From: Homalodisca vitripennis
Lineage: Eukaryota; Arthropoda; Insecta; Hemiptera; Cicadellidae
Direction of reading: 5' to 3'
Length of the DNA: 64,000 nucleotides
Assembly: GCF_021130785.1 (NCBI RefSeq)
Contig: NC_060211.1
Span: forward strand, 30,179,001-30,243,000
The notes under the pieces are model-generated. The model saw only the letters and a list, made by a program, of their open reading frames with translations, searched no databases and was not told the DNA's origin. The translations under genes and the position numbers were made by a program. Position 1 is the first letter of the stretch; the number at the start of each line of letters is the position of its first letter. Positions 1 through 11,900 of this stretch are shown here, one piece after another.

Positions 1-1004
1 TTCAGAAACACTCATAAAATATTGGAAGAACAAACCCGTTGACTGACTCTAATGCTCCCAGTGAACAACTATAGGTAGAGGAACAGTGAACTCCCAGTGA
101 ACAACTCTTTCTTTTGATGTAGATATTATTTATCATTGTAGGACAAATGGAATTAATATAGTATAATAATAAAATAATAATATTCCTTTTGAAAGAGTCT
201 GGTAGAAGCTGAAAAGAACAAAAGTTCAAAAAGGAACCTTTACTAAAAAATTCAGATAACTTTTTGATAATATATCAATAAATCTAAAGTAAATATAATT
301 TATTTTTGTTTATTAAAGTAACATCTTAGAGGAGAAAGTAATAATTGCAACTTATAAAAACTGACGTGTTATTATATTACATTAAATATGTTACAACTGA
401 TTAACTCAATTTCATAAATTATTCAAGTATTTCAACCCCATTATGAAGAGCCATCTTTTTTCAGCTACACAGCTCCGATTTAACACTGTTGCACAACTTA
501 GATGTTAGTAAGTCTACTTAGGCTTACACAAGTCTTGAAACTAAGATTAAATTGAATAAATTGGGAAAATTTACATTATTGAACCACACATGTGATTTTA
601 AAACAACTACTAATAATAATATCAATAAAATTTTAAAACTGTGTATCACAGAACTTCCACATAAGTGGTATATGGATCTACTTACAGCTTAGGAACAAAA
701 GTTAAAGATATTTTTAAATTATGAATTTGGATTTAGTATCTGAACTATTAATATCTGAAACTAAAAGTGCAGCTGAAATTTGAACTTAATATTATACTTA
801 ATCTAACTCATAATATTGCACAATATGTGTGATAAGTGAAGGACTAAATTAATTTAAATGTGGAATGTTATAATTATTGATATTCTTTTTTATTTATTTT
901 TAGAGTGTATAGAAAGAAAACTATATATAATAAAGAACTACACATTTTAAAGCAATGAAAATAATTATATAAAAAAGTTGTGAGACATGATTATTTTTAA
1001 AATG

Positions 1005-1215
1005 ATAGACCTTTAAAATGACACGTTACAGTATAGGGGATGCAATTTGAAAATTTAAAGCTATTTAAAGTTTTAAAAGGGGGATTTTTTATCATTCACA
1101 AAATAAAAAAAGTATAACCATAAGTATGGTGAAGGTTGTATATATCGATATCTCAATCCGTTTGGAATATATTCAGGCATATCAGGAATTAATTTACACT
1201 GTATATCAAGTGTAC
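1005..1215. repeat. Interspersed repeat, inverted copy at 29480-29690
   Basis: This block reads as the reverse complement of 29480-29690. Shared landmarks are a stretch around AGACCTTTAAAATGACA and one around ATATCTCAATCCGTTT. The other copy lies just downstream of a reverse-transcriptase fragment, so it may be LINE-derived, though no coding sequence is visible in this copy. Confidence 0.6.
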
Positions 1216-1624
1216 ATTATTGCAGCCTATAAGTAAACGAGGATATTAAAAGAAAATTTCCAGACGTTTTTGTAGCAGGTTTGTTTTATAACAGCCACAT
1301 TCTCTAATTTTATTTTAATATGAATGGTGTTATCACATTCACTGTATCTAAATGATAACAATTTTAATAGGTAAACATAGATTCTTTTTGCTTCAGGTCA
1401 ACTGATTAAATTGGCAATAATAGCAGGGGTCCAATAATAAAGCTCAGCACATATATGTACACCCAGGTTTTGCTGGAATATTCAAATTGAGTAGTCAGCA
1501 CTTTTAGCTTGCCCATTTTACTATCCAACTGGTTTGAGCCCTGCAACAAAACCATGGTTTAATACCAAACTTGTAATAAAAGACATGATTTCTAAATTCC
1601 TAAAATATTTATAGTCTATTACAT

Positions 1625-1855
1625 AAAAAACGTAGCCATGAAAAAATTTGGGGGGTCCAGATAACGAATATTTTCCCGTAGTGGACAGAGAGGCCCCATT
1701 TTGTTCCTTAAAAGGTCTTGACCTGTTTCTTTGTTGCCGATCTTTCAGCAGTACATGACAGTAATACTGAATTATTTAAATAATAATAATCGTTTACTAA
1801 AAAAGTAATTAAAAAATTTAAAATTTGGGGGGCCACCTTGCTGGCTACGTCTTTG
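1625..1855. mobile_element. hAT-like MITE with 8-bp target duplication
   Basis: A 231-bp element with near-terminal inverted repeats: ACGTAGCCA close to the left end, TGGCTACGT close to the right. It is flanked on both sides by the same 8 bases TATTACAT (1617-1624 and 1856-1863). An 8-bp duplication is the hallmark of hAT elements. There is no coding capacity, so it is non-autonomous. Confidence 0.7.
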
Positions 1856-2249
1856 TATTACATTAAATTCCTGGAGTAAAATGTTGAATTAAATATTCAT
1901 TGATATAAAATTATTATTCACGGCAGAGTATGCTATTAAATTTTGCTTAATAATTCATATCTTAATGTTTTGATTTTGAATTTTGGTAGTAATTATTTCT
2001 GGTTTAGTGTCAACAAAAACAGGATTTTTTAACCATTCTTTCCAGGACCTTGGCGAGATATTATGGGGGCCTTGTTTAATTTTGAATCCTTGGTTTGAGG
2101 GGACTTTCCCACTTATTCCCCTATTATATATGACACTGGTTTACACTTTCACATTAGTTCACAAAGCTTGTGTTACACTTTCGTCTTCAATCTTATATAA
2201 TCATAGTCCAATCTAATGTAAAAAATTATTTTTATTAATTTTATTTACA

Positions 2250-2389
2250 CAGGGCCGTACTCAGTTTTGGTGGGCCCCAGAACAGATATTCGGCCCCGCC
2301 ATGTCCCGCCACGACACGGTCCCTTCAAATAGACCTGTGGGGAGGTGCCGGTAAAATTGTCCAAATAAACCGGTCTGAGTACGGGCCTG
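2250..2389. mobile_element. hAT-like MITE, CAGGGCCGTACTCAG ends
   Basis: A 140-bp element with terminal inverted repeats CAGGGCCGTACTCAG on the left and CTGAGTACGGGCCTG on the right. The flanking 8 bases are TATTTACA and TATGTACA, an 8-bp duplication with one change. Related copies sit at 15465-15725 and about 24774-24855. Confidence 0.75.
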
Positions 2390-2717
2390 TATGTACATAA
2401 AGTAATACTGTAGCAAAATTTAAAATGGAGACTTCACTCCATAGAAATGAGAAGATGAAAGGTTTTTGGAGCTATACAAGTAAAACAACTTGATATCTAG
2501 ATATACCTGCAGAACAAGTAGAAAACTCAAATCAAAATTAAAAGAATCACGATGAAGTGGTACAACAAGTAATGGTGTCTCCTGATGCTTTCATACATCT
2601 TGGAATAAGTAAAACAGCACTCTAATCTTATGAAAAGCAATTAGTCTGCTTTATCAAGGTTTTATTTACTCTGTTATCTAAATAGCCGTCAGTAAATTAA
2701 TACAGTTAGTTGTAGTA

Positions 2718-2753
2718 TCAGTTGTGTCAGTGAGCTAGTCAGTCAGTGAGCTA
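2718..2753 (+). promoter_or_regulatory. Possible initiator region with repeated TCAGT
   Basis: Just upstream of the ACY1 start codon the motif TCAGT, the arthropod initiator consensus, occurs several times, and TCAGTGAGCTAG is present twice 16 bases apart. This could mark clustered transcription starts or be a chance short duplication in the 5' untranslated region. No TATA box was seen. Confidence 0.25.
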
Positions 2754-2765
2754 GTAGGGTCAGAC

Positions 2766-2907
2766 ATGACTGACTGTGATTATCTACCCACAGCCAAGAA
2801 TGATGAGGTTGTCAGTTCAGCCATGCAGGAGAGCATAGAACATCCGTCAGTCTCAATATTTCGGGAATATCTGAGAATACCTTCAGTACATCCAGATGTC
2901 AACTACG
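2766..2907 (+). CDS. ACY1: ACY1 exon 1
   Basis: Encodes the N-terminus, including [20 protein letters not shown], which matches the start of the M20 peptidase domain. The first ATG, at 2766, lies about 28 codons ahead of the conserved block. The exon ends in phase 1 at a GTACGT donor. Upstream untranslated exons were not searched for with confidence. Confidence 0.85.
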
Positions 2908-5900
2908 GTACGTTACTGTTAAGTTAGCAATACGTACAAAATACTTCTGTAACAATTATGTTATATTTTTCAAACTAGAAATGATTAATTGTAGAATTTC
3001 ATCCTGAAATTTATTGGCTTTCAAATTAATTTTTATAGTCCGTTTCAGTGAGTGTCTATTGTAAAGTAATTAGCGATCAACTATTTCACGAAAAATTTCA
3101 GAATAGAATGATGGCATTTTTAGGATAAGATTTTGTTATGTAGGATTATGTATTATAAGATTGGAATGTTCACAGATTGGCAATAAATCATAAATACCAA
3201 AGTGGTAATAAACTGCTGCGGTCAAGTTTGAAGACTTAATACATAATAATATTCAAAGACAATCTTATCACACAAATGAGATTGTTAATGTGAGTCATAC
3301 AAGTTGGTTGTATTCTGTCATTAAATGTATTTTGAGTGAGCACAAGATGGGTTCATTGGCTTTAAATAAATGAATAAGGCTGGCAAGAAAAGATGTTGAA
3401 ATAATCAAAGAAAACGCTTTTAAAGAGTAGACATTAGTGTCTTTTTCCTAAATTGTACAAAATTCTGAGAATTTCAATAGATATCGTGAAGATGGAACTT
3501 TCTAGCCCACCTCACATTCCACTATTTTTCATACTTCAACACATCATTTATTCGCTTCACTTAGTACAATACCTGCAGAAACGAAAACGATTCTTAAATC
3601 CAAGATCTTATTTGTTAAAACATAATTATATTCTGCGCAAGCATGGAACCATCACTAGAGTCTGATTTCATTCTATCATTTATGATTTATTCACCGAATG
3701 TAGAAATGAAGAAATTTCGTAGTAAGACAGCATGTCTTTTATGCTGTGTAACATATAAAACTATTCATAAAAAGTTTTGGTTGAGTAACTTTCTGTATTA
3801 GTAGATTTATATTAATAATGGCTGGATTACGAAAAGATTCTAATTTTCTAATGTAATTTGATAAGCCAGAACTTCGGATAGAAACATTGCGGATAATTGC
3901 GTCTTAAGCGCTCTCAGAAAACTATTATTTATTTAATGTTTTTTAACATTGTCAATAACGAATATAGAAATAAATACTAAAAGGAGTGGCAACAGTAGAG
4001 AATAAAAATTTTAGGAAGAGCCCAGGAATGTATAATAATGAGCCTTTGTAATGCTTACTTGATGGGTGGACAAACTATCTGATCCTTCAAGATCCTGAAG
4101 CTCTGGTGATAATCTTGATCCACCAAGAAAGAGTTATCTTGGAGAACTCTCCTAAGCAGAAAAGATGTGAAACCAAGCCTGATAAGAATTCTGAGTTCTT
4201 GGGAAGGCCAAATCCATCTCAATTTAATTGTCAATAACACAAGTCTTCATCTTGTAGACGACACTGATTGATGGTATCAGTCATCAGTTTTAAATAGCAA
4301 CTCTTGTGTCACAATCCAGGACCTACCACCACTTGTAATTTAACAGTGGCCAACTCACAATATCATAATAATTAATATGATCCCATGCGTTGTGTGGTAG
4401 CTTTGTATTTTACACAAAGCAGTCTCCAGTATATTCCAACCAACATGGTCGACATCTAAATCCTGTATTTCCTTTGCAGTAAATCCTCTTGATACAACAC
4501 TGTTCATTCAAATTTGGATAAGCTGATCCCTGGAATTCCAGAGGAAAAAGTTCATCTAGATTTGAATTGTCTGTTGCAAATTGCTCAGATTCACCACCAC
4601 TCCTTTGGTAGATACTAAGTAGATAGTTATTCTCTATTGTACCAAGTAAATGCTTTCTGATCCCAAGTGAATCGCTTCTCAGCCTATTCGGAATTGGAAA
4701 CTGCTGTAGCAACCAAAGCCAGAAAAGAAATGCCTATTTCAGTGACAAACTGTAGCATAGAAAAGACAGTAGACACATATTTGGGCAGTTACAGCCAATT
4801 TCGGTCCAATTATGAACCCAGAGGACCACCTCAACTTCCCAAAGTTTCACTACGTACCAAAATTGTAAATTAAATATCTTCTAAGAATTGAAGTCCAATA
4901 TTCTGATAAGATTGTATCAAGTTGTAAAGAGAGAAATTAGCACAAAGCCTGCTGAGGTTTCACAGAAACCTTCATTATCCAGTTAAAAAAATTCAGGTAT
5001 ATCTCTAATCACCTTATTTTTAAAATAAGCAAATAATATTGTTCAAAGTCTGAACAAATTTTTCCCTTCAATTGTTGGTACTAAAAGTACATTTTTAATC
5101 TAGACAATTTGGAAATTAGCTACTTTCGGTATTTTGTTAAATGGTTTATTATTTAGCAATGCAATGTACTAGCCAATTCCAACATGTGCTATTTATATAA
5201 TAAATATTTAACAAATGTTTGTTATTACCAGAGACATCTAGGAAGTTTTATAAGTTTTTCATACTTTCACACGCAATGTCCCAAATGACAGCAATAATCA
5301 GGACAAAAATTTACCCTGATTGATATTTCAAAGAAAAGATCAGAATATGATTTTCTGAAATTTTACTAACTTAAATTGTGTGTTTTTTTTTATTTAGATG
5401 AGTGTGTGAAATTCATCAAAAAACAAGCCAACAGCCTGGGACTGCTGTGGATGGTCTACTCGTGTACTCCTGGTAATCCTGTGGTGGTGCTGACTTGGAC
5501 AGGCACTCAGCCTGAGCTACCCAGCGTGCTGCTCAACTCTCACATGGATGTAGTTCCTGCCTATCCTGTAAGTCATTTTAATCATACAGATTATGTCACA
5601 CTAGACCTCATGGAAAGGAGGGGAATCTCCTGCCATATTAAGAAAATCATTATTGTACATGAATGTGTTCAAAAAAAGTTGACACCAGCCTTATCTTTTC
5701 CTTTACCATCCCTTCGTGTAGCCAAATTGAGGTAATTCATCTGCTCATTTCCATCTGGAAGTGATTTGCCATAGTGGTGATTACCCGCCTTGTGTATGAC
5801 ATTGAGTCTTTCATTTTAGCAGTCAATCATAATATATCAAAATCTTAAGAGAGCTATCTGCAGACATAAGACATCAAATCAGGATGGCTGCTTGGTCTAA

Positions 5901-8900
5901 GGTTATATTCTTTGACGTGGGAGTTAGCTTTAGAGTCAAGGGTTCATATCCCGCACCTGATATTAGAGATCTTCTGGTCTGGTGTATGCTTATATGAGAG
6001 TTACTGGTCTGGCAAATATAGCTAAAGACCGTTTTAGTCTACAATAAAAATATGATGGATTCATATGGAAATATGATTTATTCAAAGGTTAAAACTGAGG
6101 GATTCCTGCTATGTGACTAGTTAGTACAAAAACATGTGCATTTGGTCTAGTGTTAATTTAGCTTTGTCTAAAAAACTCAACCTCAATAAAAGTATCCCTG
6201 TTTAATTCAAGCCTATGGTAAATTTCTATAATTTTAAATAAATATTTTTCATTTAAAAAATACTGGAAAACAAGGGTGGGACAAAATTTGATCACTGTTT
6301 GAATTTATGCCAGTTGAATTGTTTAATTAAGTTAACCTTATTTAAATTTTCTTATATTTTTTATTTTCAGTAAGTTTTTTTTCAGGATAAATGGACTCAT
6401 GACCCGTTTGCTGCTGAGAAAGATGATCAAGGAAACATATATGGAAGAGGAGCTCAAGATATGAAGAGTGTAGGCATACAATACCTAGAAGCAATTAGAA
6501 GGCTTAAAAAAAATGGAGTTAAGTTGAAGAGGACCGTACATGTATCATTTGTTCCAGGTGATGTCAATGTTATGTTCCAATGTAAAAGTAAATAACTGAT
6601 AAAATTATAAATGTAGACTACACAAAACTTTTAGAACCATTTCCGAATGTCTAATTTTAAATACCAGTGTGCAGCCTAAAGTTGGAGAGGCTCACATGGT
6701 GACTGAAAGTTATCATTTATGTGGTGTGGCGCACTTCTATCTTGTTTAGGTATTTTATTATTTTTTCCTTCATGTGTTACTATCAATTTGGCACCTTGGT
6801 CATGGCCTTTTCCCTCCCCTTATCCAGTAACATGATCCTATCTCTAAAATTGTTTTATTCTTATGTTTCAGAGTAGACGAGGAAGGAGGAGACAATGGGA
6901 TGTGTAAATTTGTGAATACCTCTGAATTTAAAAGTTTAAACGTTGGGTGTTCCCTAGATGAGGCTAGAGCAAGTCCAGAAGACTACTTTTACGTCTATTA
7001 CGGTGAACGCACCATTTGGAGTAAGTATTTTTATTGAAAAAACACAAGTGTAAAGTAAATGGTAACTTAATTTAGTCTATCAGATCATCTTAATCAGAAA
7101 AGTTTTAGTAGTAGAATTTAGTCTATTAACGCTAACAAGAATTTCATGAGCTTGCATACCATCTCCACTTTCTCAACATAACGACTTGAGGGAGTAACAG
7201 CTGTACCTAACAAATTTTAGACCAATTTCAATTTTAGGTGATTTCTCTTCTGCGAGAAATTTGGCATTTCAGACTTACACAAGTACATCTGTGCTGTTCA
7301 CTTTGTTAAAAATCTCTTGATCACTAGAGAGGATTTTCTCCATAATCTGGGTTGACATATACTCCTCAGAGTTAAAACAGATTGTTCTCTTCAAAAACTC
7401 CTATTGCTATGAGCTTTTGCTCCCTTAGGAAAGCTTTGCAGCAAACAAAGGAGTAGATACTTCACCTAGAGAAGCTGTTTCAACCCTGAATTCTGTGTTT
7501 TCAGCCAAAGATAGGCAACAGATTTCAGCTTTTACTGTGTTACAGCGTACTCAGTTGATTATTAAAAACGTTTCGAGTTTTACTTCGATTTCATTATTTG
7601 CAATCAAATAAATGTGTTTTCTATACATACAATTCTAATTAGTTTTAATAAGTTAATTCAGTTTGACAAATATAACTAGATTAAACATAAGTGTTTATGT
7701 AAAGCACAAGAATCTACCATAGCTACTTTATGTGTAGAAAACTCGGTTGCTCCACGGTGCTTAGAGATCGTGTCTATCACATCGTAGTGCACTCAATTGT
7801 GCACCTGATGAGACAATGAGACTACCACTTCACCTATTTATAGGTGTCTCTGATGTCAAAAAGATGTAAATGTTTCGTTTTGAGCTTCTTCGTTGTCGAC
7901 TTTCTTTGGATCTCTTCAGACAAACATGACTCCAGATTCCAGGAGTCAAGTCTGAGACAGCGTCAGATACCAGATGATGCAATAAAAGGAAGGTGAACTG
8001 GAGCTAAACTCAAAATTCAATTAAATCAAACCTTCCTACCATAGCTACATTATGTGAAGAATCTATTAATATTTATTATAGACAATAAAATAGTGTTCTT
8101 TATTAGTTAATTCATTGCCAGTCTCACATGTGTGCTACAGACCAAATTTGTATACACTTTATTGCAAAACAAAAGGTCTCTGTAGGCTTTTTCACTTGAA
8201 TTTCCATATATACAGACACCGCAACATTGGAGTGAGTCAAAGGCCACAAAATATGCAACTTTTAATTCACTGATTTCCTTCAATACAGTACTATATTTAG
8301 CTGCTTTTAGTATACAGTCTAACACAGTACTTCCCATTCCAAGCAGCTACATTTGCATACAAAAATGCTAAGCAAGGCTCTTCTTTAAAACATTATTGAT
8401 ACACTACAGTAGTCATAGTTCAATAAATGCAATTTTAACCCTTTTAGTGCCAATGTCTTAAAAATAGGTTGGTCCTAAACCTAAAGAATTTAAAGTTTGT
8501 CAACAAAATATGTCACAAAAAAGCAGTGTTAAGAGCACTAAAGGGTGAGGAGAAAAATCTTTATATTTTTTTATATAGTGTGCAAGAGAAGGCTGCACAC
8601 TAAGTGTTACTCTTCACACTTCTGCTCAGTTTTTTTGTTTATGATCCTTCTATATATACATATATGTAAATAATTACTTGTTATTTTGAGTGTTTACCAG
8701 TGAACAATTAATTTTTATTCATTTCAAAAACAAAGTAAGATACTGATGAGTCCCATGAGTTCCTAATATTATAAACCTAATATTGCTATAAACAAGCATA
8801 AACACTAGTAGACATTTATTTTACAAAATGGAATGTTTTCCTGTTAAGTAGAATATTTAACATTTTTTTTTTTTTTTTTTAAGCTAGCATTTTGAAATTT

Positions 8901-11900
8901 TGAGCTTTTGTACAGAATTAAAAGAGGAAATGACACATGTGCCTAATGTTTTGCCAATGTTATTTTTTACATCTGTATTTCAACTAAAATTTTTGAACAC
9001 ATTTTTTTCTTTTTTATTTGTTTTTATGTGTTTTTAACTAAAAAAATTAAAAAAATTTTGTTGTATAATTATTTATATTTTTGAAAAATGCAAGTATCTA
9101 GGAGTAATACAAATGAAGAATAGGAATTTATCTTCAAAATAGTCCAGTTATAGTTTTATATTTTTTTGTTTAGAAAATGAGTAATTTTTGGCCAAAAGTG
9201 GTTGGCAATCTTGGTACAGACGTGTGTGAAGGCCTGGCACTTTCAGTATAACTTTAAAAAATTATGCTTGACATTAAAAGGATTAAAATGTTAAAGATAC
9301 CTATTCTAATTTTAATAGTAAGGTAGTTTTAAAAAATTGTAGCAAGATTTAATTCTAATTAGATTGGTTCCCCTTTACAATATGTATATGACTATCAGAT
9401 TTAGATAAGAACTGATAAAAAGACACCTGGTGTGTTATAGAACCAGTCGTAACATGCACTGGCGACACAGGACATGGGTCAGCATTTGTTAAAAACACTG
9501 CTGCCAACAAAGCAAGGATAATAATAGACCGATTCCTGGACTGGAGGCAACAAGAACTGGACAAGTTGCAATCTGATGCTTCTCTCACTGTCAGTGATGT
9601 CACTACCGTTAACCTCACCACCCTCAGTGTAAGTTTACCGTAAACAAAATATCTTCATGTTAATAAGATTGAAAACTGAAAGCATAATTGTCAATAAGAA
9701 TTTATTTTATAGCTCTCAGGTTGCTATCATTGCTCATCCAATGATCTACGAAGTGTACCTCAATGTTAATTTTATGGTATTAAAACTGACATTAATTGTT
9801 ACAGCTTTTCAATTTGCCATTGTTACGCTTTAAAATCAACCTTGCATATACCAAAACAATCTTTAAAAAGAAATCATGGTAGTTGCATAAAATTATAAGT
9901 AAAGTGAATCTACAATTTTTTCTCTTTAGGATGCACAATAAAAGGGAAAGCATGTCATAAATAATCAGTTTTTTCATACATAATCAAAGACTCGCACTGA
10001 TCTTATACGAATAAAAAATTTGTTTTACAAAAAAGAAGGAAGAATAACTTGGTTTATTCTTGTTATGTGGGATGCCAGAGATTTTTGCAAGATAGGCCCT
10101 TTCCCTATTTATTGATCTGATGAGTATAAAAATATTATGTAACAGACATTGTAATTACACAGATCAATGTCAAAGTTTTGTGCGTAAGGATTTCCTCTTG
10201 GATTGTCTGATTTGTACAGCAGTGCTTTATAGTACTTGACTCCTCAAGAGTTCTATGACTTTGTGATGTCTTCTAGACATTGGGAGCCTTTAAAAAAAAG
10301 TTTCATGTTTCATTAATACTGAATAGAAAACATTCATCTCTGACACCCCTTTTAATATGTCTCAATAAAATCCCCCAATATTCTGTAAAACTTGCAAAAT
10401 ATACTTGGTAATATATGGTTCTGGCTGTGACAGGGTGGAGTACAGATGAACGTGGTTCCTGCCGAGATCAAACTCGGATTTGACATTCGCCTGTCCAGCA
10501 ACAATGATTTCGACATTGTCAGCGAGAAGTTGGAAGGCTTCTGTCAGGAGGCTGGGGAGGGCACTTGCTAATATGTGGTGTTGGATGTGACAGGGTGGAG
10601 TACAGATGAACGTGGTTCCTGCTGAGATCAAGCTCGGGTTTGACATTTGTCTGTCCAGAGACATTGATTTCGACATTGTCAGCGAGAAGTTGGAAGGCTT
10701 CTGTCGGGGACTGGGGAGGGCACTTGCTAATATATGTTGTTGGTTGTGACAGGGTGGAGTACAGATGAACGTGGTTCCTGCTGAGATCAAACTCGGATTT
10801 GACATTCGCCTGTCCACGACAATGACTTCGACCTTGTCAGCGAGAAGTTGGAAGGCTTCTGTCGGGAGGCTGGGGAGGGCACTTCCATCACATATGTGTC
10901 CAAGAACCCCATAGTGTCGCCCACCTGTATAGACAGCAGCAACCCATGGTGGACTGCCTTTAAACACGCTGCGGATAAAATGTTAGTTGTCCTGTGACAT
11001 CATTAATTCTGATTTTTTTATAGATTGGTGTAAAGTTTTATTTATTTCATTTTAACAATCAAGTTAATTCTGTGATCGAATTGTTTTATATAGATTCATA
11101 TTACATCGGTCCCAATAAAGGTGGTTCTTAATTTTTTGAGAATTTCATATATTTTTTTGGTTTTAAGCTGTCATTCTTCAAAAGAAATCTTAACCTAATA
11201 TTACGTTTGTTGTTATGTTACTTAACCAAGTATTTTGTATTGTGTAACTTATAATATTGTTTTTTTGATTATCAGTTACAGATTGGAGATATAAATTTAT
11301 CTTATTTAAAGTTCAAAGTAATTTGTCTTACCTCTAGTGTCAAAATAAAAAACAAAATAGTTGTATAATGATAATTAGTTTTCGATTAAAAAACGTAAAC
11401 TTAGAAGATACAATATTGTGATTGTTAAAATTGTTGGTCATCAATTTTTAACCCCTTTCTAAATACATTAAAGTCGTTTTTGTGAATTGAACTTAATATA
11501 AAGGGAGAGTACAAGAACATGAACATGTTTAACCCTTTGCGTGCCACGGCGACGATACATCGTCGCCAAAAACCCTTGCGAAAAGTGCCACGGCGACGAT
11601 CTATCGTCGCCGACTTACTGTGCGAAAAGTGCCAGGCGACGATCCGTCGTCGCCGTCTGTTATCGTAATTTTTAACGCTTTATTTTTCATGAATTCTTTT
11701 CACAACCAATATTGTTTTATTTCTTAACTATCCTGCAATAGATAAATAATAGTTCACATAGTACTTTATATTAGTGAAGATAAAAAAAACACAGAATAAT
11801 AGAAGCAACAACTGCGGGCGGTGATTAACCGGGCGCGTAACATCGTTGGCGCGTAAACAACTCGCTACTTATAGTATGCGTAATATCTAAAATAATACGT

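Larger units (their letters stand above)
1..2765. other. Upstream flank with repeats, no gene seen
   Basis: No coding exon can be supported here. The short open frames have no recognisable protein and no convincing splice sites. The stretch holds an old interspersed repeat (1005-1215), two small hAT-like MITEs (1625-1855 and 2250-2389) and otherwise AT-rich sequence. The promoter of the aminoacylase gene should lie in the last few hundred bases, but no TATA box stands out. Confidence 0.5.

Noticed and set aside
8107..8337. Minus-strand frame with [10 protein letters not shown] in ACY1 intron 4
   Set aside because: Open for only 76 codons, with no splice partner, repeat match or domain.
9355..9621. 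Minus-strand frame with a signal-peptide-like stretch
   Set aside because: Antisense of ACY1 exon 5, which matches aminoacylase well on the plus strand.
10362..10967. A 201-codon minus-strand frame with three internal repeats
   Set aside because: It is the antisense of the triplicated ACY1 exon. Its repeats are those of exon 6 and nothing supports coding on that strand.
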